Of a DNA stretch of 64,000 nt, positions 30,188-39,139 are shown piece after piece. The position numbers and the translations under genes were made by a program. The notes under the pieces are model-generated. The model did no database searches and was not told the DNA's origin. It saw only the letters and a list, made by a program, of their open reading frames with translations. Position 1 is the stretch's first letter. Each line of letters starts with the position of its first letter. The DNA is from an uncultured Methanobacterium sp. (lineage in GTDB: Archaea > Methanobacteriota > Methanobacteria > Methanobacteriales > Methanobacteriaceae): contig NZ_OY762552.1 in NCBI RefSeq assembly GCF_963666025.1, positions 2,816,501-2,880,500 on the forward strand. The letters run 5' to 3'.

Positions 30188-30877
30188 ATGAACCTAAGGT
30201 TGATCTTACTGATAATGGTAGTGGTGGTGTTTGCAGCCGGATGTGGCGCCATGAGTTTCCTTTCTGGTGGTGGAACCACACTGGAACAGGCCTATGATAA
30301 TAAGCAGGTTGAAATTGTTCAAATTACCGCGGCTGGAACTATTCCCCACAATGTATCTATAAAAAATAACGGTACTAAACCAGTGATGGTGGATAAAGGA
30401 ACCATCCTCAAAAGTAAAGAATCACAGGATCTGGTTATCATTGATGATAATAAGATCAACCCCAACAACAATGACACTGTACAAGCCTACTGCATCGAAC
30501 CCGATGAAAGAGCAGTCCCTGGAGCTACACTCAGCCCTTCAGGCACAGCATCCAGCCAGATCATGCAGATCATTGACAGTTCAAACCCTTCAGACCTTCA
30601 AAACGCTACCCAATCTCAGATGGAGATATGGATCATAGCCAGTAAAGGTAATGTTGATGTTTATAGCGGTGAATCAATGGCAGTGGTACAGGCTCAAAAA
30701 ACTAAGTATTACCTGTTACAGGAAAAACTGAATACTGCTAAAGCAAGTGTGATGAGCAGATTCAACATATCTTCAGATGCAATCCAAAATATCTCCTTAA
30801 CCTCAGATTCAGATAACAGTGCTAACACCTTCATCAGTAACATAAGACTATGGTTCAAGAACACTGTGGGTATATAA
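30188..30877 (+). CDS. Lipoprotein-like exported protein
   Basis: A 229-aa protein. The N-terminus is a basic residue, a hydrophobic core (LILLIMVVVVF) and AAGC at about residue 20, which matches a lipobox, so the Cys may be lipid-modified. The mature part is polar with beta-strand character in its first half (VEIVQITAAGTIPHNVSIKN), followed by a longer helical tail. GGAGAT lies eight bases before ATG 30188; a TTG at 30182 is weaker. No family recognised with confidence. Probably a cell-envelope protein. Confidence 0.6.
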   Translation: MNLRLILLIMVVVVFAAGCGAMSFLSGGGTTLEQAYDNKQVEIVQITAAGTIPHNVSIKNNGTKPVMVDKGTILKSKESQDLVIIDDNKINPNNNDTVQAYCIEPDERAVPGATLSPSGTASSQIMQIIDSSNPSDLQNATQSQMEIWIIASKGNVDVYSGESMAVVQAQKTKYYLLQEKLNTAKASVMSRFNISSDAIQNISLTSDSDNSANTFISNIRLWFKNTVGI

Positions 30878-30927
30878 TAATGGATTTACCTTAATGAATT
30901 TTGCATACAACCTTAAAATTGATTGAT

Positions 30928-31599
30928 ATGACTAAAACATTTGCAATAATCCCTGTTTCCAGGTTTTCTGAGGCAAAAACCCGACTATCACCTACTCTCT
31001 CACCACTAGAAAGAGAAAACCTTCTTAAAGCCATGCTCAGTGATGTTATTAGTGCCATAAGAAACAGTGTGGATGATGTGGTGGTTATAAGTTCAGATCA
31101 AGATGTACTTAATTTTGTCAACGATTTAGATGTTAACTGCCTTCCTGAGCAGGGGAAAACTGATCTAAACGGAGCACTTACTCAGGCAGTGGAATGGTGT
31201 TCCAAAAAAGCCAGGCAAGTGCTTATTGTACCCTCAGATGTTCCCCTCATACACCCGGATCAGGTACGGGAAATGGTTGAACTGTCCGATAAATGGCCAG
31301 TAGTAATTGCCCCAGCCAAGGGTGGCGGCACCAACGCACTATTATGTCCATCTCAGGGTATTCAGATGAAATTTGGTGATTGGAGTTTCTTTGAACACCT
31401 GAAAGAAGCAGAAAATTTAGGAGTACTCTGGTATATTTATGACTCTTTTTACCTTTCCCTGGATGTGAACACCGCAGAAGATCTGGGTGAAATCATGATC
31501 CATGGTTTTGGAACCCAAACCAGAAAATTCCTCAAAAGTATCGGTCTTGAGGTAATATCCAACCATGGAACTGAGCGTTTGAGGGTGGAAAGAAAATGA
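30928..31599 (+). CDS. cofC: 2-phospho-L-lactate guanylyltransferase
   Basis: A ~223-aa nucleotidyltransferase that activates phospholactate (or a related acid) with GTP in coenzyme F420 biosynthesis. The N-terminal loop IPVSRFSEAKTRLSPTLS is diagnostic. Further support comes from LIVPSDVPLIHPDQV and IAPAKGGGTNALLCP. The start at 30928 (MTKTFAIIPV) gives the normal family N-terminus; a TTG nine codons upstream is possible. Its stop overlaps the thiD start by four bases (ATGA), so the two are translationally coupled. Confidence 0.93.
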   Translation: MTKTFAIIPVSRFSEAKTRLSPTLSPLERENLLKAMLSDVISAIRNSVDDVVVISSDQDVLNFVNDLDVNCLPEQGKTDLNGALTQAVEWCSKKARQVLIVPSDVPLIHPDQVREMVELSDKWPVVIAPAKGGGTNALLCPSQGIQMKFGDWSFFEHLKEAENLGVLWYIYDSFYLSLDVNTAEDLGEIMIHGFGTQTRKFLKSIGLEVISNHGTERLRVERK

Positions 31600-32363
31600 T
31601 AGCCCTTTCTGTTGCTGGTTTTGATCCTTCAGGTGGTGCTGGGATCCTGGCTGACGCGAAAACATTCCAGGCACTGGGAGTTTACCCCACTGCAGTTATC
31701 ACCGCCCTAACAGCCCAGAATGTAAAACAAGTGGGGGGAGTGGAACCGGTTGACACTGATTTTGTGGCCAAACAGATTGACCTTGTAATGGCTGAGGAAA
31801 ATATACAGTACGCTAAAACCGGTATGCTCTATTCCGGAGAGATGGTGGAGATGGTGGCCAGGAAAGTCACTGAATACCAGTTAAAACTGGTAGTGGACCC
31901 GGTGCTGGTAGCTGGTTCTGGTGGGACCTTGTCCCGGGAAGATCTGGCTGATTCCATAAAAAAACACCTGTTACCCCTGGCAGTATTGACCACACCCAAC
32001 ATCCATGAAGCAGAAATGTTAACTGGCCTTCAAATCAAAAATGAAGAAGATGCCTGTGAAGCGGCTCGTGAAATGGCCAAGTTATGTCCGACTGTGGTTA
32101 CCGGGGGACATCTTAACGGGCGAGATATTTTTTATGAAAACTCTTCAGATGAGAACTCTTTAAGGTTTATTGAGGGAGAAATCATTAAAACCAGCAATAC
32201 CCATGGATCAGGATGCACCTATTCTGCAGCAATTACTGCTTACCTGGAGAGGGGACTAAACATGACCCAATCACTTAAAAAAGCATCCTATTTTACTAAA
32301 AAAGCCATAGAAAATGGTGGTCATGGTACTTTGAATCAAATGTGGATACATAATCAACCGTAA
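31596..32363 (+). CDS. thiD: Hydroxymethylpyrimidine/phosphomethylpyrimidine kinase
   Basis: A 255-aa ribokinase-fold enzyme of thiamine biosynthesis, which phosphorylates HMP and HMP-P. Characteristic segments are AGFDPSGGAGILADAKTF at the N-terminus, TGMLYSGEMV, VVDPVLVAGSGG, LTTPNIHEAEML and the anion-hole loop NTHGSGCTYSAAI. It is the kinase domain only, without the ThiN or ThiE fusion seen in some archaea. It overlaps cofC by ATGA, an unusual coupling of F420 and thiamine genes. Confidence 0.94.
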   Translation: MIALSVAGFDPSGGAGILADAKTFQALGVYPTAVITALTAQNVKQVGGVEPVDTDFVAKQIDLVMAEENIQYAKTGMLYSGEMVEMVARKVTEYQLKLVVDPVLVAGSGGTLSREDLADSIKKHLLPLAVLTTPNIHEAEMLTGLQIKNEEDACEAAREMAKLCPTVVTGGHLNGRDIFYENSSDENSLRFIEGEIIKTSNTHGSGCTYSAAITAYLERGLNMTQSLKKASYFTKKAIENGGHGTLNQMWIHNQP

Positions 32364-32481
32364 AACCCATTACTGATCATGACCATGTATTATATGTTGA
32401 TAACTTACCTGATTAATGATGTTACTTTAATAAAGTAGATAACTAAAAAAAGAGGATGAAAATAGTAACTGAGGTGTGTTC

Positions 32482-33363
32482 ATGGTTTCCAGCGAAGAGA
32501 TAAGAAGAAGGTTAGAAGCTAAAAGAAGAGGCGAAACAATTTCTGAAGTAAAGAAGACACCCCCATCAGCATCGTCAAAAACTTGCCCTGAATGTCAGAC
32601 ACCCAACCCCGAAAGTGCTAAATTCTGTGTGGGATGCGGAGCACCACTGGCAAAGGAAGTAACCCCAACAACTCCCAGTGAAGGAAGCCCAGCTACTTCC
32701 AGTGGAGAGACTCCAATTGTTACTCCTGCAACGACAACTCCTGAAACCACCCCTGCAGATACTAATAAGCAATGTCCTTCATGTGGTCAGAAAAATAAAC
32801 CAGATGCCAAGTTCTGTATCATTTGTGGACATAAATTTGAAGAAGAAGCTGCCGCAGGAAAACCCCTAAAACCATTAGTTGATGTCGTGGAAGGGGAAAA
32901 AGAAGTCTCCTCAACTGAAACTGAAACAATCGCCCCAACAAGCTCGGATGAGGCAGTTGTACTGGAACCGGTAACTGAGCAGGAACCTGTGATTGAACAA
33001 GAACCTGTAATTGAGCAAGAATCAGTTGAAACCCTTGATACTGAAACTCCAGAAAAACCACTTATCCCTGAAGTTAAGGTTCCTGAACAATTTAAACCAG
33101 GTAAAGTTAAACCAGCAGAAGAAGTAACTCCAGCAGAAGTTGATGAAGTTCAATCCAAAGAAAAAGCTGCACCTGCAGAGGAAATTCCTGAAGTTCACAA
33201 GAAAGCTGCTAAAATGGATGAAGTAGATAAAACTGCTGAATCAACTGTACCAGCTGAAGATCCAGTTCTTAAAATTAAAAAAGCCAAAGAACTTCTGGAT
33301 ATAGGTGCTATAACTCAGGAAGAATTTGATAAGATTAAAAACAAATATCTGGATTTGATCTAG
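32482..33363 (+). CDS. Double zinc-ribbon protein with SHOCT-like C-terminus
   Basis: A 293-aa soluble protein. Residues 1-20 are the basic helix MVSSEEIRRRLEAKRRGE, shared with the small ribbon protein at 2106. Two zinc ribbons follow (CPECQTPNPESAKFCVGCG ~34 and CPSCGQKNKPDAKFCIICG ~97), separated by a Thr/Pro linker. A long Glu/Pro/Val linker has repeats of VIEQEPVIEQE type (~165-185). The last 33 residues (KIKKAKELLDIGAITQEEFD) are a SHOCT-like short helical domain, thought to mediate oligomerisation. GAGGTG at 32471-32476 fixes the ATG at 32482. Function unknown. Confidence 0.75.
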   Translation: MVSSEEIRRRLEAKRRGETISEVKKTPPSASSKTCPECQTPNPESAKFCVGCGAPLAKEVTPTTPSEGSPATSSGETPIVTPATTTPETTPADTNKQCPSCGQKNKPDAKFCIICGHKFEEEAAAGKPLKPLVDVVEGEKEVSSTETETIAPTSSDEAVVLEPVTEQEPVIEQEPVIEQESVETLDTETPEKPLIPEVKVPEQFKPGKVKPAEEVTPAEVDEVQSKEKAAPAEEIPEVHKKAAKMDEVDKTAESTVPAEDPVLKIKKAKELLDIGAITQEEFDKIKNKYLDLI

Positions 33364-33690
33364 AATTTAAACTTTCAACATTATTTTTTATATTTTTATT
33401 CATATTTTTAGGGTATTAATTTTAGATTTAAATTTTTATTTTATAGTATTTTACGTAGCTTATTGTGTGTATGTTGTGATGAATTTTTGTGTTTGGGTAA
33501 TATTGTAAATAATGTATTTCCCTTTATTTTGCGAAATTCTTCTTTAAAGAGTTTTTTTTAAAGTATTTTAAATTTTAAATTTTTTTTTGTGACACGTCAT
33601 TCTTAACAAGAGTTTCGTAAATTACTATAGTTCCATAATTGATCAAAATGAGGACTAATAAAAAGAAAAATAAAAAAATGGGGAAAGTTT
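33364..33690. other. AT-rich intergenic region between convergent genes
   Basis: About 330 bp of T-rich DNA following the zinc-ribbon gene. It includes T-tracts that could terminate that gene (e.g. near 33386-33397) and, at 33661-33678, the terminator of the surface operon. No gene or repeat recognised. Confidence 0.4.
33661..33678 (-). terminator. T-tract terminator of the surface-protein operon
   Basis: On the minus strand, runs of seven, five and four T follow within 30 bases of the stop of the 1814-aa gene. Confidence 0.45.
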
Positions 33691-36600
33691 TTATTTTTTG
33701 GATTTTTCTATCATACTTTTTATGGATTTTCGGTAGTAAGCCAATATGACCACAATCAGGAGTACTATGATGGTGATGATGCCCCAGAACTGCGAATGGT
33801 TTTTTAGTTCGTCAGTGATCAGTTCCTGGATTTTTTTTCCTATTGCACTGAGTCCGGAACCCTGTGGTGAACCCATTGAGGATGCTCCTGCTGTGGATGC
33901 TCCTGCTGTAGCTCCTATAGCCAGGGTGCCTGTTGTTGATCCACTACCTGAACTTCCGGAGGTTCCACTGGTGGTGGCAAATCCAGGACGATTGCCTGAA
34001 CCGGTACCCGGTCCGTTGCCATTGATTCCAGTACCAAACTCATCACCTAATCCAGAACCCATACTACCAGCAGCATATCCTGGATCGCCATTAGGTATAT
34101 CTGTTTTTGGAGACACAGGACTATCCCATGCTAAGGATGTGCTTGCTATAAAAGCCCGGGCAATAACCTCACTTGTGAGATCGGATAAAGCAAAAGTCCC
34201 AGTACCCTGTGAATCACTGAAGAGAATGGTCAGGATGGTATCACCGGATTGCATTGTCATAGTAAATGAAGGTAAACCCGTTATTAATGTGTCACCCGCA
34301 TAAAACTGGACAGTGAACTTACTTGCTCCGGTTCGGGTTATTCTCATCACCATCTCAGCATCGTACATATCCACACAGTTACAACCCCAAAGTTCCCATA
34401 AATTGGTACCTTTAATGTATGTATCTCCGTTAGATAGTAATGGTGTGGCTCCGTAACGAGTTTCAGTAGGCCTATGGTCATTGAGGGCAATTATGTTCCA
34501 TGTTATGGTGATTGAAGATGATCCGTTACTACCTCCTCCAAATACAATTCCATCTCCACTGTAGTAATAGTTGACTCCATCTCTCAGTTGGTTGTTAGTG
34601 ATTATGTTTGCTTGTATGAGCAGATTTTCATAGGCACCATTGATCTGGATTCCATTGTTGTTGTATTGCAGGTAATTACTGAGTATCGTAACGTTTACTA
34701 TGTTTCCGTTTAGTAAAATCCCATCTCGTTCATTGTAATTTACGCTGTTAGATGATATGGAAGTGTTTATGACGTTGTTGGTTAATATCCCATACCAGTT
34801 TCCTGTTATCTGGCTTTTGGTGATGAGAGTGTTGCTTGAGCCTTCGATGTAGACACCACTTCGTTTGTTACTACCAGTTTTACCATTGCCCGTGATTGTT
34901 GCAGTGTTTATGGTGGTGTTACTAGAATTATAGATTTTAAATCCATTTTCTGTGTTATCTGAACTTGTGGTGCCGGTTATGGTAGTGTTAGTGGAGTTTT
35001 CCACATCCACACCATCATTATTATTGGTGAAGGTGCTGTTTTTGATCTGAGTATTATTACTATTTGCAACTTGAATCCCAGTGTTTGAATCTGTTACTGA
35101 AATATTGATAACGTTCACATTTGAGCTTTGATTTACTCTGACTCCTATTCCATTGTCTGCAGTTATCTGGACGTTAGATATAATTACATTGTTGGTGTTG
35201 TTGATGAGTATGCCGTTGGTGGTGTTGGTGAGTATGGTGAAACCTATTATCTGTGTTCCAGTAGCCTGTGTTCCGTTTATGAGGAAGACTGCATTACCAT
35301 TAGAACTGGTCACAATACGGGTTCCATTGGCACTTATCAAGGTTAATTGTTTGTTTATAACCAGTTGTAAGTTGTTGTAGTCTGTTCCTTTGAACACAAC
35401 TATGTATCCTTCGGGGGTTGTCTCTATTATGTTTTGTATTTCTGTATTCATGGTAAGGATGTTGTAACTGGATGCATCTTCTACATAAACCACATGTAGT
35501 ATGGTATATGTTGCGTTGGACACTGGACACCAGTTTCTTGAATTATCTACTGCTACGAATTTAAGTGTTGTTGAGTCGTAGATTGTGATTGGATCTGTGT
35601 AAACCTGCCTTGAGCTACTGGTAATGGGATCACTACCATCAGTAGTGTAGTAGATAGTTGTTTGGTTCCGGTCATCGGTAGCATTTAAGGTTATAGTCTG
35701 TGTGTTATTGTAAGTTCCACTGGGTAAACTGATATTCACTGTAGGTGCAGTGATATCCAATTCCTCGATATAAACGATTGCGGGTCTTACAATTAAACTA
35801 CCATCAGTTAAGGTAGCAACTAAACCTATGGTATAGTTACCTGCTTTAGTATAGTTATGGGTAGGTTTTTGTTCAGTGCTTGTTGTTCCATCTCCGAAGT
35901 ACCATTTCCAGGATGTTACTGGTGTGACTGTGGAACTACCATTGAACTGCACAGTTAAAGCTGTGCCGTTAACTCTTTCTATTGTGAAATTTACTGCTCT
36001 GTCGTTGAAGGCATAAAATGTGCCGTTTATTGTTCCAATGTACAGTGTACCGTCACTAGCTATGGCTGGAGAACCAGCAATACTGCCAGTGGAATAACTC
36101 CATTTCAGTGTTGCATTAGTTCCGTTATCAGTTAAAGCGTATAGTCCAGTGCTGCTACCAACATAGATGGTTCCATCACTGCCTATGGCTGCGGATGTTA
36201 AACCGGTTCCAACAACTTCTCCGATAGTGTAAGTCCAGAGTAGTTTTCCATTTGAGTCTATAGCGTAGAGTTTAGTGGAACCCACAGCGTAGATTGTTCC
36301 ATTTGAACTGATGGCTGGGGCACCGTGCATAAATTCGTATGTTCGGTAGGTCCATTTGGTTGTTCCGTTATTGTTGATTGCGTATAGGATTCCGTCTCTA
36401 GTTCCAATGTAAAGTGCTCCATCTGGACCAATAGAAAGTGTACTGTAGTATGTCCCAGTCAACGTATAAGTCCATTTCAGTGTTCCGTCAGTATTTACTG
36501 CATAGAGAAGACGAGCATAATCTGTAATGTAGATTGTACCATCATTACCGATTACTGGTGATGATCCATAGACTTTACCAAGTGCGTAAGTCCATTTGAG

Positions 36601-39135
36601 TATGCCTGTGGGGTATAATGCGTATAGTATGCTGTTAGTGTCGTTGGTAGTTATAATGTAGATGGTTCCGTCGGTACTGATTACTGGTGAACAAGTACAG
36701 TAGTCTCCAGTGGTGTATTTCCAGATAAGCGTTCCATTAGAACTTATGGCATAGGTTGTACTGTTCATCCAGTTGGTTATGTAGATTGTTCCGTCACTTC
36801 CAATGGTAGGTGAACCCAGTATGTAACTACGAGTAGTCCATGTCCATAGTAGTACTCCCTTAGAATTGAAAGCGTATAATATACCATCATAGCTTGCAAC
36901 GTAAATTGTACCATCTGTTCCGATGACTGCAGATCCGTAAACAGTTAAGTCACCATAGGTCCATTTTGTGGTGTTGGTTTGGGGGCCTGTGTAGTTGGAT
37001 TGTCCGGTGTTGTTTGCATCGTGTTGGAAGCTTGGCCAATCAGAATTAGCAAAACCTTGTGTTCCGAAAAGATAGTTCTGCACATATAATGGACTCCAAT
37101 TACCTGCAGGGTCCACTGCAACATAAATGAGTGCTGTGGTGTTTTTAAGGGTGATCGGTCCAGTGTACCTTATCCTTGTATTGCTTGTTTTGGGGTTGGT
37201 GGTGTCAGTGGTATAATAAATCACTGCAGTGAGATCATCAGCAGTTAGTGCTACTATTTGTGTGTTGTTGTAGCTGCCTCCGGGTAGGTTGGTGTTTACT
37301 GTGGGTGCGATGGTGTCCACTGTGATGGGTAATGTGACTGTACAGCCTGTGACTGTGACTCTTAGTGGGTTTGTTCCGCTGGTGCTTCCTCCGGTTAGAG
37401 TGGTGTTGACTTTTCCTCGTGTGATGGTAGTTGTGGTGTTAGTGAGTGTCCCTAGAGTGTAATTGAAGTTTACTGGTAATTCTGGGATACTGCTTGAATT
37501 GGATGTATCCTGTCCGTTGGAGTTATGGGTCATATCCACGGTGATTGTAGCATTATCGCCATTTTTCAGGAGATCATCATTAGTAGTAACATTTAGCACA
37601 ATCCATGGGTTGTAAACTTCGTGTTTTGCATTTTGTGCTTCGTATATGTCTACAGTGGATGTTGCAGCCATGCCATTTTTGTAGGTGGGTTTGTTGGTTC
37701 CCCACCAGTTATTACTGGCATCCAAATTGTTTCCTGTGAATTTCAAACCGTACATTGTGTTGCAGTAGATATTGTTGAAGTGTATACTGGAACTTCCATC
37801 ATCCACGTTAATTCCAATATTATTACCGGTGATTGTGTTATTCGTTATTGTGCTGCTAATTGAAGGTGCAATATAAATTCCACTTGAATTGGTTGCTCCT
37901 GTTATGATAAAACCATTTATAACAGAATTACTTCCACCGGTAATTATATTGAATACGGGATTAGATGAGTTTAATGCAGAGACTATCACTTTTCCCTGGG
38001 CAAGTATACTTACTCTTTTGTTAACTTTCACATTTTCAATGTAGGTTTCCAGGTAAGACGTGTTGCCTATCCAGATTGTATCACCATCAGCAGAATCGTT
38101 TATTGCAGCCTGAATAGTTTCATATACTTTGCCGGTTCGAGTATTAATTGGTCCTACAACTGTGAACAGATTAGCAAGGGTCTTAACTGAACTATAATAA
38201 GGTCCAGTTACAGTGAGTTTCACAGTGTAATTTCCAGGTTTGGTGTAAGTGTATATGGGGTTCTGCAGTGTACTGTCAATTTTCCCGTCGTTGTCGAAGT
38301 CCCAGGCCCAACTGGTTATTAAACCCAGGGATGTGTCATTGAACTGAACAGTTAAAGGTTCACTAGGATTGTTTATAGTTTCAGATGTGAAATTCGCTGA
38401 ATTTTTGGTTATTTCAGTTTTGAAATCATCCACATATGCATTGGCACCTCTAAGCCATTTTATTGTTATATTATGGACTCCATTATAACCTGAAGTTGAG
38501 AGGGTGTACTGGATCCAAGTGTTTGAAACTGCTTTAAATGATGTGCGTTTTCCATCAATGTACACATAGAATGAATTTGTCGTGTTTTCACCATACCCCC
38601 AGAAAGAAATACTGTCAACAAGTGTCAGATCAATATTCTGCTCAATAGAATTGGTTTCTTGTGTACCTGAAGATGAAAATTGGACGCTGTTTCCGCCAGT
38701 ATGAGATTGTGTGTTACTGAGAGTTGTTGTGGATCCACTAGTCCACCCATCTAGAGTTCCTGTTTCAAAACCTGAATTATTAAACCTGTTTTCGGCTGCT
38801 GAACTGTACACCCAGATGTAGTTTGTTTTGTAGATAGTGTTGTTACCTACTGCGTTGGATGCAGTGAGACTAACTGTGTAATTTCCAGGTGATGTGTAAT
38901 TGTGAGTAGGATTTTGTTCAGTTGATGTCTGATTATCACCAAAATTCCATGACCAGGAAGAAGGGTTACCAGTAGATGAGTCATTAAACTGAACACTTAA
39001 ATTTCCTGTTCCATTGGTTACATTACTGGTAAAGTTTGCCGATGGCACATTTGCAGCGCTTGCACATCCTACTACTGCAAAGCAGATTAGTGCAGCAAAA
39101 AGGAAAATGAGTAAAGATGTCTTTTTTATACTCAT
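33691..39135 (-). CDS. Giant surface protein: PKD, beta-helix, PQQ propeller, chitobiase-C domains, C-terminal anchor
   Basis: An 1814-aa exported protein. Signal peptide at 1-27, with a lipobox-like VVGC that may also be lipidated. In order I see: PKD (~34-110; SWSWNFGDNQTSTEQNPTHN), a jelly-roll-like module (~118-238; NSGFETGTLDGW), PKD (~243-325), right-handed beta-helix (~330-510), a chitobiase C-terminal-like module (~606-690), a PQQ-type beta-propeller of repeated IGSDGTIYI/YAF blades (~700-1060), PKD (~1070-1150), a second chitobiase-C module, a second long beta-helix rich in NTTI/NNT (~1235-1560), a unique domain with CNC, a Gly/Ser-rich linker and a C-terminal helix with basic tail. 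Very many N-x-S/T sequons suggest glycosylation. Likely a wall-spanning adhesin or stalk; the role is inferred. Confidence 0.85.
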   Translation of the reverse strand: MSIKKTSLLIFLFAALICFAVVGCASAANVPSANFTSNVTNGTGNLSVQFNDSSTGNPSSWSWNFGDNQTSTEQNPTHNYTSPGNYTVSLTASNAVGNNTIYKTNYIWVYSSAAENRFNNSGFETGTLDGWTSGSTTTLSNTQSHTGGNSVQFSSSGTQETNSIEQNIDLTLVDSISFWGYGENTTNSFYVYIDGKRTSFKAVSNTWIQYTLSTSGYNGVHNITIKWLRGANAYVDDFKTEITKNSANFTSETINNPSEPLTVQFNDTSLGLITSWAWDFDNDGKIDSTLQNPIYTYTKPGNYTVKLTVTGPYYSSVKTLANLFTVVGPINTRTGKVYETIQAAINDSADGDTIWIGNTSYLETYIENVKVNKRVSILAQGKVIVSALNSSNPVFNIITGGSNSVINGFIITGATNSSGIYIAPSISSTITNNTITGNNIGINVDDGSSSIHFNNIYCNTMYGLKFTGNNLDASNNWWGTNKPTYKNGMAATSTVDIYEAQNAKHEVYNPWIVLNVTTNDDLLKNGDNATITVDMTHNSNGQDTSNSSSIPELPVNFNYTLGTLTNTTTTITRGKVNTTLTGGSTSGTNPLRVTVTGCTVTLPITVDTIAPTVNTNLPGGSYNNTQIVALTADDLTAVIYYTTDTTNPKTSNTRIRYTGPITLKNTTALIYVAVDPAGNWSPLYVQNYLFGTQGFANSDWPSFQHDANNTGQSNYTGPQTNTTKWTYGDLTVYGSAVIGTDGTIYVASYDGILYAFNSKGVLLWTWTTRSYILGSPTIGSDGTIYITNWMNSTTYAISSNGTLIWKYTTGDYCTCSPVISTDGTIYIITTNDTNSILYALYPTGILKWTYALGKVYGSSPVIGNDGTIYITDYARLLYAVNTDGTLKWTYTLTGTYYSTLSIGPDGALYIGTRDGILYAINNNGTTKWTYRTYEFMHGAPAISSNGTIYAVGSTKLYAIDSNGKLLWTYTIGEVVGTGLTSAAIGSDGTIYVGSSTGLYALTDNGTNATLKWSYSTGSIAGSPAIASDGTLYIGTINGTFYAFNDRAVNFTIERVNGTALTVQFNGSSTVTPVTSWKWYFGDGTTSTEQKPTHNYTKAGNYTIGLVATLTDGSLIVRPAIVYIEELDITAPTVNISLPSGTYNNTQTITLNATDDRNQTTIYYTTDGSDPITSSSRQVYTDPITIYDSTTLKFVAVDNSRNWCPVSNATYTILHVVYVEDASSYNILTMNTEIQNIIETTPEGYIVVFKGTDYNNLQLVINKQLTLISANGTRIVTSSNGNAVFLINGTQATGTQIIGFTILTNTTNGILINNTNNVIISNVQITADNGIGVRVNQSSNVNVINISVTDSNTGIQVANSNNTQIKNSTFTNNNDGVDVENSTNTTITGTTSSDNTENGFKIYNSSNTTINTATITGNGKTGSNKRSGVYIEGSSNTLITKSQITGNWYGILTNNVINTSISSNSVNYNERDGILLNGNIVNVTILSNYLQYNNNGIQINGAYENLLIQANIITNNQLRDGVNYYYSGDGIVFGGGSNGSSSITITWNIIALNDHRPTETRYGATPLLSNGDTYIKGTNLWELWGCNCVDMYDAEMVMRITRTGASKFTVQFYAGDTLITGLPSFTMTMQSGDTILTILFSDSQGTGTFALSDLTSEVIARAFIASTSLAWDSPVSPKTDIPNGDPGYAAGSMGSGLGDEFGTGINGNGPGTGSGNRPGFATTSGTSGSSGSGSTTGTLAIGATAGASTAGASSMGSPQGSGLSAIGKKIQELITDELKNHSQFWGIITIIVLLIVVILAYYRKSIKSMIEKSKK

Positions 39136-39139
39136 TTTC

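Noticed and set aside
33746..34303. 185-codon Pro/Val-rich frame opposite the surface gene
   Set aside because: It is the complement of the Gly/Ser-rich linker of the 1814-aa protein and has no start signal of its own.
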